From contig CAMWVS010000004.1 in assembly GCA_947177775.1 (NCBI GenBank), forward strand, positions 1 to 64,000: a stretch of 64,000 nt of DNA. Direction: 5' to 3'. Below the pieces are notes generated by a model. That model saw only the letters and a list, made by a program, of their open reading frames with translations. It did not search any database and was not told where the DNA came from. A program made the translations under genes and the position numbers. Below, piece after piece: positions 51,303-62,310 of this stretch. The DNA comes from an uncultured Prevotella sp. GTDB taxonomy: Bacteria > Bacteroidota > Bacteroidia > Bacteroidales > Bacteroidaceae. Position 1 is the first letter of the stretch; every line of letters begins with the position of its first letter.

Positions 51303-52991
51303 TCATCCTCCGCAGCAGAAGAGGATGATCAGCTGTGCCGTCAGGATTCTGAGGAACATGCTCAGCGGATAGACAGTGGAGTATCCCACGGCAGGTGCTT
51401 CTTTTGAGCAAATCTGATTGGCGTAGGCCAATGCTGGCGGATCCGTGTATGTTCCGGCGATCATACCCATGATGGTGAAGTAGTTGAACCGGAATTTCAG
51501 ACGGGCGATTGTGCCTATGATGAGAATAGGAATGATGGTGATGAGAAATCCTGTGTAGACATATTTCAGACCGTCTCCCTGAACGACCGTGTCCCAGAAT
51601 CCCGCACCGGCCTTGATGCCCACGCTGGCGAGGAAGAGCACGAGGCCAATCTCGCGCAGCATCATGTTGGCGCTGGTCGTCGTGTAGGTCACGAGGTGGA
51701 ACTTGTAGCCGTAGCGTCCGATGAGGATTGCTATGATCAGCGGTCCTCCGGCGATACCGAGTTTCAGCGGAACGGGCATTCCCGGGATAGCTATCGGCAG
51801 GCTGCCGAAAATGATACCTATGATTATTCCGAGGAAAATCGTCGCGATGTTTGGTGCGTCGAGGCGCTTTATGGAGTTGCCGAGCACTTTGGCCACGTGG
51901 TTGACGGCGTCTTCCGGTCCTACGACCATCACGCGGTCACCCACCTGCAGCGACAGGTCGAGGCTGGCGAAGAGGTCCATGCCCTGACGTGTGACGCGCG
52001 TCACGTTGACACCGTGTACGGAAGAGAAGTGCATCTGTCCGAGTGTCTTTCCGTTGATGGACGGCTGTGTGACGAGAATCCGTTTGGAGACGAGCGGCTG
52101 GTCCTGTTTTTCCCATGCCACTTCCGTTTCCGGTCCGATGAAGGCTATGATGGCTTCGGCGTCGGCTTTGGCGCAGACGATGAATACCTGGTCGCCGAGT
52201 TCGAAAACGGTATCACGGTTGGGGATGCTGACGTGGCCTTCGTGGAGGATGCGCGAGCAGACGAAATCGCGGTTGAGGAAGTCGTGAATCTGCTTCAGTG
52301 TGCGTCCGGCCAGATAGGTGTTCGTCACCTTCAGGTGCATCATGTGGGGCTTGACGTGTGCGTTTTCGGCCGCGTCGTCGTTGAGCCGCTTTTCCTCCTT
52401 CTCAAGTCGGATTCTGCAGATGTATCTTATGGCTATAGTGGCGCTGATGATACCGAGCACGCCGAGCGGGTAGGCGCAGGCATAGCCCGAGGCAATCTGT
52501 GGCTTGGGGGCGCCCGTGAAGACACTTCCGAGGGCTTCGTTGGCCGCTCCGAGTCCCGGGGTGTTGGTAACGGCACCATACATCGTGCCGACCATCATGG
52601 GGAGGTTGGAACTGATGCTTGTGTCGAAAAAGAGGAAGTAGCATCCGAACATGACCGCCACGTTCAGCAGTACGGTGGCCGTGGACAGGGCGTTGAGTGT
52701 CACTCCTCCCTTACGGAAACTCTCAAAGAATCCGGGGCCGACCTGCAGGCCGATCATGAAGACGAATAGAATAAGACCGAAGTCCTGGATGAATGTGAGA
52801 ATGTTTGTGGGTCCTGTCATTCCGACGTGACCGGCAACGATGCCGGCGAACAGCACAAATGTTACTCCGAGGGATATTCCCCCAAACTTCACCTTGCCAA
52901 GCAACACGCCCACAGCTATGACCAAAGCATAGAGCAAGGCTATATGTGCTACCGAGTCGGTGGTAGAAAACAGATTAATAAGCCAATCCAT
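51303..52991 (-). CDS. AspT/YidE/YbjL-type putative transporter with two RCK_C (TrkA-C) domains
   Basis: Duplicated membrane halves ([18 protein letters not shown] / [18 protein letters not shown]) around RCK_C-like regions. Confidence 0.9.
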   Translation of the reverse strand: MDWLINLFSTTDSVAHIALLYALVIAVGVLLGKVKFGGISLGVTFVLFAGIVAGHVGMTGPTNILTFIQDFGLILFVFMIGLQVGPGFFESFRKGGVTLNALSTATVLLNVAVMFGCYFLFFDTSISSNLPMMVGTMYGAVTNTPGLGAANEALGSVFTGAPKPQIASGYACAYPLGVLGIISATIAIRYICRIRLEKEEKRLNDDAAENAHVKPHMMHLKVTNTYLAGRTLKQIHDFLNRDFVCSRILHEGHVSIPNRDTVFELGDQVFIVCAKADAEAIIAFIGPETEVAWEKQDQPLVSKRILVTQPSINGKTLGQMHFSSVHGVNVTRVTRQGMDLFASLDLSLQVGDRVMVVGPEDAVNHVAKVLGNSIKRLDAPNIATIFLGIIIGIIFGSLPIAIPGMPVPLKLGIAGGPLIIAILIGRYGYKFHLVTYTTTSANMMLREIGLVLFLASVGIKAGAGFWDTVVQGDGLKYVYTGFLITIIPILIIGTIARLKFRFNYFTIMGMIAGTYTDPPALAYANQICSKEAPAVGYSTVYPLSMFLRILTAQLIILFCCGG

Positions 52992-53157
52992 AAATTACGT
53001 TGATAATATACAAACCATTTATATCCGTATTGTGAATGTCGTGCAAAATTAGGTAAAATATTGCGCAAAAGCTAATTTTTGTGCTGTTATTTTTAGTACT
53101 GTGATTAACTTTTTGCTTTTTTTTACCAATGGTGTTGCAAAGTGATGAGCAAATGCT

Positions 53158-53286
53158 GTCCGTTTCTTCCGGATTTCAACGCAAATACGCGGTTTTTTCA
53201 ATTCGAGGCTGCCACGTCTTCGAGTTGGGATTGTCGTGCCTCTGAGTTGAAGTAGCGGAGTGTTAAAAACTCGGAAGAAAGCGGAC
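53158..53286. repeat. Nested imperfect inverted repeat
   Basis: Outer arms GTCCGTTTCTTCCG / CGGAAGAAAGCGGAC; inner arms TTCAATTCGAGGC / GCCTCTGAGTTGAA. Confidence 0.7.
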
Positions 53287-53304
53287 AAAAGCCTTCAAAT
53301 CCTT

Positions 53305-53620
53305 GCGATATTTTGAAATAAAAATCCTGTGGGCGCAAATTCGCGAGTTTTGCGCGTGCATCTTTTATTGTCTGAGCAACAGTATGTTACGGGTAAAAAC
53401 GGTGAAAGTGTGCAACTTTTTGGGCGCTTTTGTTTTGCCGTAAGGCCCTTACGGCATTGCAACGGGGCTGCCGCGGTGTTGCAACGGAGCCACCGTTGCA
53501 GTCCGATAGTGGCCCCGTTGCAGGGTCGGGAGGCCTTTATTGCAAAACAATTTGCAGTCCGACGTCGGAAAACGGAGCCGCAATGTCAAAATTTCAGCTT
53601 TGCCGCTCTCCAGAATTGAA
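53305..53620 (-). repeat. Palindromic MITE-like element, copy C (core 53434-53547), inverted relative to A and B
   Basis: GCCGTAAGGCCCTTACGGC core; reverse complement of left flank gives TTGCACAC-56 nt-TGCACGCGCAAA; GCCGCTCTCCAGAATTGAA at 53602 matches reverse complement of TTCCAATCTGGAGAGCCGGC in copy B. Confidence 0.85.
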
Positions 53621-53832
53621 TTTTTCAAGTGTTAAATTCCGTGATATTATTATTACTTTATTTCTCCGCCGCATCATATCGTGTTACATTTGTGTCATAC
53701 AGTTTTGTTTCTGTCTGCAAACTGTTTTCGGATCTTTGGGAAACCGATGGCATTGGGACGGAGAAAAACAAGCGTTTGGCGGGACGAAGATTAAATAATC
53801 TTTTATTTTTAGTAATTATAAAAAAAATACGT

Positions 53833-53840
53833 TATCTTTG
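53833..53840 (+). promoter_or_regulatory. -7 box (TATCTTTG) of mutA
   Basis: TATCTTTG 80 nt upstream of the mutA start. Confidence 0.6.
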
Positions 53841-53920
53841 CATGTTGATATATCGTCACGATGCAGTCGTAACTATATTAGTTTAAGGTATAACTTATAT
53901 AATAAACATAAAAAAGGACT

Positions 53921-55774
53921 ATGTCAAACAACAGAGAAAGACTCTTTAGCGAGTTTGCTGCTCCCACAACTCAGGAGTGGCTGGACAAGATTGAGGTCGA
54001 CCTGAAAGGTGCCGATTTCAACAAGAAGCTCGTGTGGAGGACAAACGAGGGGTTCAACGTGCAGCCCTTCTATCGTAGAGAAGACGTTCTGAAGCTGAAG
54101 ACTCCCGAGGCTCTGCCCGGCGAGTTCCCCTTCGTGCGTGGTAACAAGAAGGACAACAACGAGTGGTACGTGCGTCAGAATATCGTTGCCGAAGATGCCG
54201 CTGAGGCCAACGCCAAGGCTCTTGACATCCTCAACAAGGGTATCGACTCGCTCGGCTTCCGCATCCCCGGCGACAAGGTGAGCGCCGAGTTCATCGACGT
54301 GTTGCTCAAGGACATCCGCTGCGACATCGTTGAGGTGAGCTTCCGCACATGTCCCTGCCACGTTCTCGAACTGACCGACATACTGACGGCCTACTTCGAG
54401 AAGCAGGGTTACGACAAGGAGAAGATTGTGGGCGGAATCGGTTTCGACCCCATCGAGAAGATGCTCATGAAGGGAAAGGACACGTCGAAGCTGCTTGCCG
54501 ACGCCCCCGTGCTCGTTGAGAAGCTGAAGGACTATCCGGGCATGCGCTGCATCATGGTCCACTCGGAAACTCTCAACAACTCCGGTGCATACATCGTTCA
54601 GGAACTCGGATATGCCCTTGCCTGGGGTAACGAATATCTCCACCAGCTCGTCGAGGCCGGGGTTGACGTCGACCTGGCTGCCCGCAGCATCAAGTTCTAC
54701 ATGGGCGTGAGCGAAAACTACTTCATGGAGATTGCCAAGTTCCGCGCCGCCCGTCTGCTCTGGGCTGAGATTGTCAAGCAGTATGAGCCAAAGTGCGACT
54801 GCTCATGCAAGATGATTGTCAACGCTCAGACGACAACATACAACAAGACCATGTTCGACAGCTATGTCAACCTGTTGCGCACGCAGACCGAGACCATGAG
54901 CGCCGCTCTGGCCGGTGTCCACTCTATCGTTGTCACTCCGTTCAATGCCGTCTACGAGCAGCCCACGGAATTCTCCGAGCGCATAGCCCGCAACCAGCAG
55001 CTGCTGCTCAAGGAAGAGAGCCACTTCGACAAGGTTGTAGACCCGTCGGCCGGTTCTTATTATATAGAGGAATTGACCCACTCACTGGCCGACGTGGCCT
55101 GGAAACTATTCCTCAAGATTGAGGAGGAGGGCGGATTCCTTGCTGCCGTCAAGGCCGGCACCGTTCAGGATGACATCAACGCCACCAACGACAAGCGTCA
55201 TGCCGACGCCGCCAAGCGCAAGGAGTTCATTCTCGGAACCAACCAGTTCCCCAACTTCACCGAGACATCCGAGGGAAAGGAGCCGAAGGCATGCTCTTGT
55301 GCCTGCGGTCACAAACACGAGTCCACGCTCAAGGCCATCTCCACAACACGTCTGGCCGCCGATTTCGAGCAGCTGCGCCTCGCAACGGAGAAGAGCGGAA
55401 AGACGCCCGTAGCCTTCATGCTGACCATCGGAAACCTCGCATGGCGTCAGGCGCGCGCGCAGTTCTCGTCGAACTTCCTCGCCTGCGCCGGATATAAGAT
55501 TATCGACAACCTCGGTTTCGAGACAGTAGAGGAAGGTGTGGACGCAGCTTTGAAGGCCGGTGCCGACATCGTCGTGCTCTGCTCAAGCGATGACGAATAC
55601 GCCACCTACGCCATCCCGGCATACCAGTATCTCGACAACCGCGCCATGTTCATCGTTGCCGGTGCTCCCGCCTGCACGGAAGATCTGAAGGCTGCCGGAA
55701 TTGAGAACTTCGTTCACGTGAAATGTAATGTGCTTGAAACACTGAAGGAGTATAATGCGAAGTTAGGAATATAA
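53921..55774 (+). CDS. mutA: Methylmalonyl-CoA mutase small subunit
   Basis: EFAAPTTQEWLDKIEVDLKGADFNKKLVWRTNEGFNVQPFYR; paired with mutB. Confidence 0.94.
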   Translation: MSNNRERLFSEFAAPTTQEWLDKIEVDLKGADFNKKLVWRTNEGFNVQPFYRREDVLKLKTPEALPGEFPFVRGNKKDNNEWYVRQNIVAEDAAEANAKALDILNKGIDSLGFRIPGDKVSAEFIDVLLKDIRCDIVEVSFRTCPCHVLELTDILTAYFEKQGYDKEKIVGGIGFDPIEKMLMKGKDTSKLLADAPVLVEKLKDYPGMRCIMVHSETLNNSGAYIVQELGYALAWGNEYLHQLVEAGVDVDLAARSIKFYMGVSENYFMEIAKFRAARLLWAEIVKQYEPKCDCSCKMIVNAQTTTYNKTMFDSYVNLLRTQTETMSAALAGVHSIVVTPFNAVYEQPTEFSERIARNQQLLLKEESHFDKVVDPSAGSYYIEELTHSLADVAWKLFLKIEEEGGFLAAVKAGTVQDDINATNDKRHADAAKRKEFILGTNQFPNFTETSEGKEPKACSCACGHKHESTLKAISTTRLAADFEQLRLATEKSGKTPVAFMLTIGNLAWRQARAQFSSNFLACAGYKIIDNLGFETVEEGVDAALKAGADIVVLCSSDDEYATYAIPAYQYLDNRAMFIVAGAPACTEDLKAAGIENFVHVKCNVLETLKEYNAKLGI

Positions 55775-55868
55775 TTTTAATTTAAACGCAAAGACACGGT
55801 ATAGAATATATCCAAGGAGTGAGTTGGAAAACTCAGAGTCTCTGTGTTACAGAATTAAATAAAATAAA

Positions 55869-58016
55869 ATGAGAAAGAATTTTAAAGACATAGATATATA
55901 TGCCGGTATAAAGGCTGCCGACGGCGCCGACTGGCAGAAGGCTAACGGCATTGCTCCCAACTGGAAGACTCCGGAGCACATTGAGGTTAAGCCCGTTTAC
56001 ACTAAAGAGGACCTTGAGGGCATGGAGCACCTCGACTTCACGGCCGGTATCCCGCCGTTCCTGCGTGGTCCGTACTCGATGATGTATCCGTTCCGCCCGT
56101 GGACCATCCGACAGTATGCCGGATTCTCCACGGCCGAGGAATCCAACGCGTTCTACCGCCGCAACCTCGCTTCGGGACAGAAGGGTCTGTCCGTTGCGTT
56201 CGACCTGCCGACACACCGTGGCTACGACCCCGACAACGAGCGTGTGGTCGGTGACGTGGGCAAGGCCGGAGTGTCCATCTGCAACGAGGAGAACATGAAG
56301 GTGCTCTTTGACGGCATCCCATTGAACAAGATGTCAGTATCGATGACCATGAACGGAGCCGTGCTCCCCATCCTTGCCTTCTATATCGTGGCCGGACTGG
56401 AGCAGGGAGCCAAACTCGAAGAGATGGCCGGAACGATTCAGAACGACATTCTGAAGGAGTTCATGGTGCGCAACACCTATATCTATCCGCCAGCCTTCTC
56501 AATGAAGATAATCGCCGACATCTTCGAGTACACATCGCAGAACATGCCTAAGTTCAACTCGATTTCAATCTCCGGTTATCACATGCAGGAGGCCGGTGCC
56601 ACTGCCGACATAGAGTTGGCATACACCTTGGCCGACGGTATGGACTACATCCGTGCCGGTGTGAACGCCGGAATCGACATCGACGCCTTCGCTCCGCGTC
56701 TGTCGTTCTTCTGGGCCATCGGCGTGAACCACTTCATGGAGATTGCCAAGATGCGCGCCGGCCGTCTGCTGTGGGCAAAGATTGTGAAGAGCTTCGGCGC
56801 AAAGAACCCGAAGTCGCTCGCTCTGCGCACACACTCGCAGACATCGGGATGGTCGCTCACCGAGCAGGACCCGTTCAACAACGTGGGACGTACCTGTATC
56901 GAGGCCATGGCAGCAGTGCTCGGACACACCCAGTCGCTGCACACCAACGCGCTTGATGAAGCCATCGCCCTTCCTACCGACTTCTCCGCGCGTATTGCCC
57001 GCAACACCCAGATCTATATCCAGAACGAGACCAAAGTCTGCAAGCAGATTGACCCGTGGGCAGGTTCCTACTATGTGGAGACGCTGACCAACGAGCTGGT
57101 TCACAAGGCATGGGAGCACATCCAGGAGATTGAGAAGCTCGGCGGTATGGCCAAGGCCATCGAGACCGGCGTGCCCAAGATGCGCATCGAGGAGGCTGCT
57201 GCCCGCACTCAGGCCCGCATTGACTCCGGCGTACAGACAATCGTCGGTACGAACAAGTATCGTCTTGACCACGAGGACCCCATCGACATCCTCGAAGTGG
57301 ACAACACCGCCGTGCGCAAGCAGCAGGAGGAGAGTCTTGCCGCCGTTCGCGCGTCGCGTGACGAGGAGGCTTGCCGCAAGGCGCTGTCCGGCTTGACGGA
57401 GTGCGTCCGCACAGGCGAAGGCAACTTGCTGGCTCACGCCATCGAGTGCGCCAAGCTGCGTTGTACATTGGGAGAGATAAGTGACGCCTGCGAGGAAATC
57501 GTGGGACGTTATAAGGCTGTAATCAGAACTATTTCAGGCGTGTATTCATCAGAAAGCAAGAATGACAAGGACTTCGAGCTGGCATGCCAGCTGACGGAGG
57601 AGTTCGCCAAGAAGGAGGGCCGTCGCCCGCGTATCTTCGTGGCAAAGATGGGACAGGACGGTCACGACCGCGGCGCAAAGGTTGTCGCAACGGGTTATGC
57701 CGACTGCGGTTTCGACGTGGACATGGGTCCGCTCTTCCAGACTCCTGCCGAAGCAGCGCGTGAGGCAGTGGAGAACGATGTCCATGTAGTGGGCGTTTCT
57801 TCGCTTGCCGCAGGTCACAAGACGCTCGTTCCGCAACTCATCGAAGAGCTGAAGAAAGCCGGCCGCGAGGACATCATGGTCATTGCCGGCGGTGTAATTC
57901 CCGCTCAGGACTACGACTTCCTCTATCAGGCAGGCGTTGCGGCAATCTTCGGTCCCGGCACATCGGTTGCCAAGGCTGCCGTAGAGATGATGAAGATATT
58001 GCTCGACAAGGAGTAA
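55869..58016 (+). CDS. mutB: Methylmalonyl-CoA mutase large subunit
   Basis: [40 protein letters not shown]12-binding [31 protein letters not shown]. Confidence 0.97.
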   Translation: MRKNFKDIDIYAGIKAADGADWQKANGIAPNWKTPEHIEVKPVYTKEDLEGMEHLDFTAGIPPFLRGPYSMMYPFRPWTIRQYAGFSTAEESNAFYRRNLASGQKGLSVAFDLPTHRGYDPDNERVVGDVGKAGVSICNEENMKVLFDGIPLNKMSVSMTMNGAVLPILAFYIVAGLEQGAKLEEMAGTIQNDILKEFMVRNTYIYPPAFSMKIIADIFEYTSQNMPKFNSISISGYHMQEAGATADIELAYTLADGMDYIRAGVNAGIDIDAFAPRLSFFWAIGVNHFMEIAKMRAGRLLWAKIVKSFGAKNPKSLALRTHSQTSGWSLTEQDPFNNVGRTCIEAMAAVLGHTQSLHTNALDEAIALPTDFSARIARNTQIYIQNETKVCKQIDPWAGSYYVETLTNELVHKAWEHIQEIEKLGGMAKAIETGVPKMRIEEAAARTQARIDSGVQTIVGTNKYRLDHEDPIDILEVDNTAVRKQQEESLAAVRASRDEEACRKALSGLTECVRTGEGNLLAHAIECAKLRCTLGEISDACEEIVGRYKAVIRTISGVYSSESKNDKDFELACQLTEEFAKKEGRRPRIFVAKMGQDGHDRGAKVVATGYADCGFDVDMGPLFQTPAEAAREAVENDVHVVGVSSLAAGHKTLVPQLIEELKKAGREDIMVIAGGVIPAQDYDFLYQAGVAAIFGPGTSVAKAAVEMMKILLDKE

Positions 58017-58034
58017 TTCTATTTCAAGGAGATA

Positions 58035-58136
58035 GAAGAAGATAAAAGGAGAAAGAGGGAGATAGAGGACAACGGTCTTAGTTCTTGCAACAAGACATAG
58101 GTCCTTTATCTCCCTCTTTCTCCTTTTATCTTCTTC
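58035..58136. terminator. Homopurine/homopyrimidine convergent hairpin
   Basis: 36-nt arms AGAAGATAAAAGGAGAAAGAGGGAGATAGAGGAC / GTCCTTTATCTCCCTCTTTCTCCTTTTATCTTCTTC with one G-T. Confidence 0.85.
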
Positions 58137-58180
58137 TTTTTTCTTCTTTCTCCCTTTTTCTCCTTCTATCTTCTTTATTA

Positions 58181-58972
58181 TCAAATAACGTTGAAATGGC
58201 GCAGGGCGTTCATGACGCCGTCGTCATCGACCGCCGTCGTCACATAGTCGGCCACGGCTTTCACGTCGTCGCCGCCATTTCCCATGGCCACACCAATGCC
58301 GGCACGGCGGATTATGGATATGTCGTTGCCGCCGTCACCGAAGGCCATCGTCTCCGAGATGTCGAGACCGAGATGACGGGTCATTGCCACGAGCCCCTTG
58401 CCCTTGTCCGCCCCGTCGGCCGTAATGTCAGTGAAAGCCGGATGCCACCGTCCGGAGACGCAGCCGCCGACACGTGACATGAGTTTCTGCTCCTGTTCCG
58501 GAGAGCAGAACGACGTCACCTGCAGGACCTTTCCGGCCAGCACTTCGTCTGCCGGGCGGTCAATGTCGAGGTTGCTCACGTTGAGTTCGCCGCGGAAGAC
58601 GCGGTCTACAATCTCGCGGGCGTTGCCATAGACGGCTATGCCACGGTCGCCGGCCACGATACATGGGTAGCCTTCAGCGATGGCGTCGGCCGTCAGTGTC
58701 AGCACATCGGCCGTCGGGATAGGGGTGCTGCATACTTCTTTGTCACCCACGAAACAGTAGGCCCCGTTGGTCGTGATGTATCCGTCGACGAGGTGTTCAA
58801 TGGCCCCGATGTTGTTGATAATCTGTATTGGACGTCCGGTTGAGATGAATATCTTCACTCCTTGCGCCTTGGCTGCTTCGAGCGCTTCTACGGTTGACAG
58901 CGGAATCTCATGGGTCTTGAGGCTGCACAGCGTGCCGTCGATGTCGAAAAACAAACTTTTAATCATCGTCAT
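58181..58972 (-). CDS. Cof-type HAD phosphatase
   Basis: SLFFDIDGTLCSLKTHEIP, FISTGRP, DKGKGL, AFGDGGNDISIIRRAGIGVAMGN; -7 box at 58994-59001 supports the downstream start. Confidence 0.92.
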   Translation of the reverse strand: MTMIKSLFFDIDGTLCSLKTHEIPLSTVEALEAAKAQGVKIFISTGRPIQIINNIGAIEHLVDGYITTNGAYCFVGDKEVCSTPIPTADVLTLTADAIAEGYPCIVAGDRGIAVYGNAREIVDRVFRGELNVSNLDIDRPADEVLAGKVLQVTSFCSPEQEQKLMSRVGGCVSGRWHPAFTDITADGADKGKGLVAMTRHLGLDISETMAFGDGGNDISIIRRAGIGVAMGNGGDDVKAVADYVTTAVDDDGVMNALRHFNVI

Positions 58973-59217
58973 TACAATTAAATTTCGTCGTGCAAAGGTA
59001 CATAAAAAACCGTATCTTCTGCCATGCCGGACCGCCAAAGACGCCGTTTCTGTTCACGTCCGGACCATTCGGAACCGCTTTTTATGCTGAAAAAGATTTA
59101 AATAACGCCCCCCATTGGCAATATTCCGCGCACTCCTTGCGTTATATAATAAAGCGGCGGTGCGCTTGCATCCCTCCCGCAACCATTTCGTAAAAACCGA
59201 CAAAAGAACCCGCAATC

Positions 59218-59997
59218 ATGAACATTCCGTCTTTAGCCGAACTAACCGGCATCGTCAAGGAAGCCTCCGGGCTTATGCTGACCGACAGTTTTGATATTTC
59301 CAGGAAAGAAGGCTATTCAAACATAGTCACCTCATCGGACGTTGCCGTACAGGATTTCCTTTGCGGACGGCTGGCTTCATTGCTCCCAGGCAGCGGCTTC
59401 CTCTGCGAAGAGGAAGATATCCACGACACGTCCCACGCCCTGACATGGATTATCGACCCCATCGACGGAACGGCCAACTACAGCCGCGGCATAGCCCAGT
59501 GCGCCATCAGTGTGGCGTTGAAGCGTGACCGTGACATTGTGCTTGGCGTTGTCTATCTGCCGCGCACGGGCGAACTCTTCACCGCCGAACGTGGCGGCGG
59601 AGCGTTTCTCAACGGCCGGCGCATAAGCGTGTCCGCCCGTCCGTTCGCCGACGCGGTGATGTGTACGGCCCTACCGGTCTATCATAAGGAACATGCCGGT
59701 GTCTGTTCATCTGTCATCCTCGATACGTTCATGGAGTGCAACGACATCCGCCGTTTCGGCGCAGCCGCTCCCGAACTGTGCTATCTGGCCCTTGGACACT
59801 GCGAACTTTACTTCGAATACCTGCTCAGCCCGTGGGATTTTGCCGCTGCGTCGCTAATCCTGACTGAGGCCGGCGGGACTCTGACTGACCTTGCCGGCCG
59901 GCCGCTCACATACACGAAGCCGTCGGGAGTGATAGCCGGCAACAGCCGTGAGAATCATGGAAAATTGCTGGAGATAGTGAAGCGGTATATCGGCTGA
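59218..59997 (+). CDS. Inositol monophosphatase family protein
   Basis: WIIDPIDGTANYSRGI, WDFAAASLILTEAGGTLTD. Confidence 0.92.
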   Translation: MNIPSLAELTGIVKEASGLMLTDSFDISRKEGYSNIVTSSDVAVQDFLCGRLASLLPGSGFLCEEEDIHDTSHALTWIIDPIDGTANYSRGIAQCAISVALKRDRDIVLGVVYLPRTGELFTAERGGGAFLNGRRISVSARPFADAVMCTALPVYHKEHAGVCSSVILDTFMECNDIRRFGAAAPELCYLALGHCELYFEYLLSPWDFAAASLILTEAGGTLTDLAGRPLTYTKPSGVIAGNSRENHGKLLEIVKRYIG

Positions 59998-60062
59998 GGC
60001 AGCTTGATATATTTTTTTTGATTTCTGCAATTCTTTTTGATTTCCGTAAATGTATAAAATAG

Positions 60063-60098
60063 AAAAACGACCGGAACAGATATCCGGCCGTTTTTTTT
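60063..60098. terminator. Terminator hairpin
   Basis: AAAAACGACCGGA...TCCGGCCGTTTTTTTT. Confidence 0.85.
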
Positions 60099-60268
60099 AT
60101 GCGTGTCATATATAGTGTGGTCATTGGATAGTATTATCCTGGAAAAGAACCATACGTAGCTCTTTAATATAGGTATGGACTGATACCGATGACTTTCTTA
60201 TATATGTTTCTTATGTGTGTTTGAGGCATCCTCATCTCTTGTTTCTTCCACCGTGTCATCCGTCATAT

Positions 60269-62101
60269 TCAGAACGGAAAGAGGAGCGGTAGCAGGAAAG
60301 TCATGACTACGCCCATTATGATTTGGAGCGGCAGACCGACCTTGACATAGTCGCTGAACGTATATTCGCCGGCGTGCATGACGAGCGCGTTGGGCGGTGT
60401 GGAGAATGGAGAGGCGAAGCACATGCTTGCTCCCAGCGTCACGGCAAACAGAAGCGGGTAGGGGCTTACACCGATTTCAACGGCCGACGACATCGCTATG
60501 GGAGCCATGAGGACGGCGGTGGCGGTGTTGCTGATGAACATCGTGAGCAGTGAGGTGGTGAAATAGATTCCGGCCAGGAGCACCGTGGGACCGACGCTGC
60601 CAAGCGACGCCACGAGCGAGTGGGAAATCATGGCCGATGTTCCGGTCTTCTCCAGTGCTACGGACATGGGCATCATGGCTGCAATCAAGACTATGCTCTC
60701 CCAGTTGATGGTCTTATAGGCCGCCTCGACATTTCGGAAACAGCCGCAGAGAACCATCAGCAGGCCGGCTGCCATTACGGCTGTAACGGGAGCTATGGGT
60801 ATGAAGTCAAACACCATCATGGCTATCATGGCCAGCATGATGACGGCGGCCAGCGGTGCGCGGTAGTTCAGCGTCACCTGCTGGGCCTGTTGCTCTGGCT
60901 GTCCAAGCACCACCCAGTCGCTCTCCTGCTCGTCAAGCCGCGAGATGTTGGTCCACTTTCCCTGCACGAGCAGGACGTCGCCCGACTGGAGTTTCTCTTC
61001 CGGCAGCCCGGTCATGATGTAGTTTCCGGAACGCTTGATGCCGAGAACGTTGATGTCGTAGCGCTCGCGGAAGCCCGAGTTGCGCAGCGTCGTGCCGAGT
61101 AGGCGCGATGTCGGTATGAGGACAATCTCGGCAATGCCGATGTCATAGAAGTCGATGTTGTTGTTGTCGAGCCGCTTCAGGCCGTTGCTTTTGGCAAACT
61201 TGTCCATGACGGTGGTGTCGCCGGTGAGATAGACGATGTCTCCGGCCGAAAGAATACTGTCCGGGCCGGCAAGGCTTTGGCGCACGTTGCGTATCAGTCC
61301 GCTGCGGTCGGTGCTCTCGCTGCGTATCTCTATGATGGACAGTCCGTACCGGCCGCGGAGGTTCAGTTCCGCAACGGTTTTGTTCTTTATGGCCGACTGC
61401 TCCTTGATCTGATACCGCCGCAGACCGTTGACGAGCTGATATTCCTCCACCAGCTCGTCGAGTGTCTTGCTTCCGCCAGTCCTGCCGACGCCGCTTCCTT
61501 TCTTCTTGTAGAGAAACATCCGTGTGAGCGGAAGCATGACGACGATTCCCACGGCGATACATATCAGGCCCACAGGCAGGAACGAAAAGAATTTCAGCGG
61601 GGCATGGCCGGCCGCTGTCAGGGCGTCCTGTATGACGAGGTTTGGCGGTGTACCGATGAGCGTCAGCATTCCGCCCATGCTGCTGGCAAAGGCCAGAGGC
61701 ATGAGAAGACGTCCGGGGCGCATGTTGGCCTGTGCCGCCATGCTCACTACGATTGGCATCATCAATGCCACCGTTCCCGTATTGCTGATGAAGGCCCCTA
61801 TCACGGCCGTCACGATGATGACGAGCAGGAATATGCGTGTCTCGCTTCCGGCTGCCAGTTTCATTATCCGTTGGCTGGCCGCCTTGGCCAGACCGGTCTG
61901 GAGTATGGCTCCTCCCACTACGAAGAGCCCCACCATCATGATCACTACCGTAGATGAGAAGCCGGAAAGTGCCTCCTCGGGCGTTAGTATGCCGAGCAGG
62001 AGCATGGCTGTCAGGGCGCAAAGGGCAACGATGTCTGCACGGATGCGTCCGCTGATGAAAAGTATTACGGTTATGGCGAGGATGATGATTGTCGCTGTCA
62101 T
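60269..62101 (-). CDS. SLC13/DASS-type transporter with central RCK_C domains
   Basis: Start MTATIIILAITVILF at 62101; TM halves around RCK_C-like region; SNTATAVLMAPIA, FSTPPNALV. Confidence 0.9.
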   Translation of the reverse strand: MTATIIILAITVILFISGRIRADIVALCALTAMLLLGILTPEEALSGFSSTVVIMMVGLFVVGGAILQTGLAKAASQRIMKLAAGSETRIFLLVIIVTAVIGAFISNTGTVALMMPIVVSMAAQANMRPGRLLMPLAFASSMGGMLTLIGTPPNLVIQDALTAAGHAPLKFFSFLPVGLICIAVGIVVMLPLTRMFLYKKKGSGVGRTGGSKTLDELVEEYQLVNGLRRYQIKEQSAIKNKTVAELNLRGRYGLSIIEIRSESTDRSGLIRNVRQSLAGPDSILSAGDIVYLTGDTTVMDKFAKSNGLKRLDNNNIDFYDIGIAEIVLIPTSRLLGTTLRNSGFRERYDINVLGIKRSGNYIMTGLPEEKLQSGDVLLVQGKWTNISRLDEQESDWVVLGQPEQQAQQVTLNYRAPLAAVIMLAMIAMMVFDFIPIAPVTAVMAAGLLMVLCGCFRNVEAAYKTINWESIVLIAAMMPMSVALEKTGTSAMISHSLVASLGSVGPTVLLAGIYFTTSLLTMFISNTATAVLMAPIAMSSAVEIGVSPYPLLFAVTLGASMCFASPFSTPPNALVMHAGEYTFSDYVKVGLPLQIIMGVVMTFLLPLLFPF

Positions 62102-62159
62102 ATATATTATATGCTTATTGGTTTTCTGTTTTGTAAGCGGACACAATCAGTCTATATAG

Positions 62160-62253
62160 CGTAAACGCAAAGACGCGAGAAATTCGGAGTGCCATTGCAA
62201 TGGAACAGATATCACAAGCGGCGGCTTGACGCCTTTTTGTATCTGCGTTTACG
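62160..62253. repeat. Inverted repeat with CGTAAACGCA arms
   Basis: CGTAAACGCAAAGACGC...GACGCCTTTTTGTATCTGCGTTTACG. Confidence 0.6.
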
Positions 62254-62310
62254 TCATACGGATTGGTTGTGGCGTTATGATTGATGATATTTACGTTGCT
62301 GTGGATACTG

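Noticed and set aside
51696-52769. 357-aa + strand ORF
   Set aside because: Antisense to the AspT-like transporter gene.
56565-57437. 290-aa minus-strand ORF
   Set aside because: Antisense to mutB.
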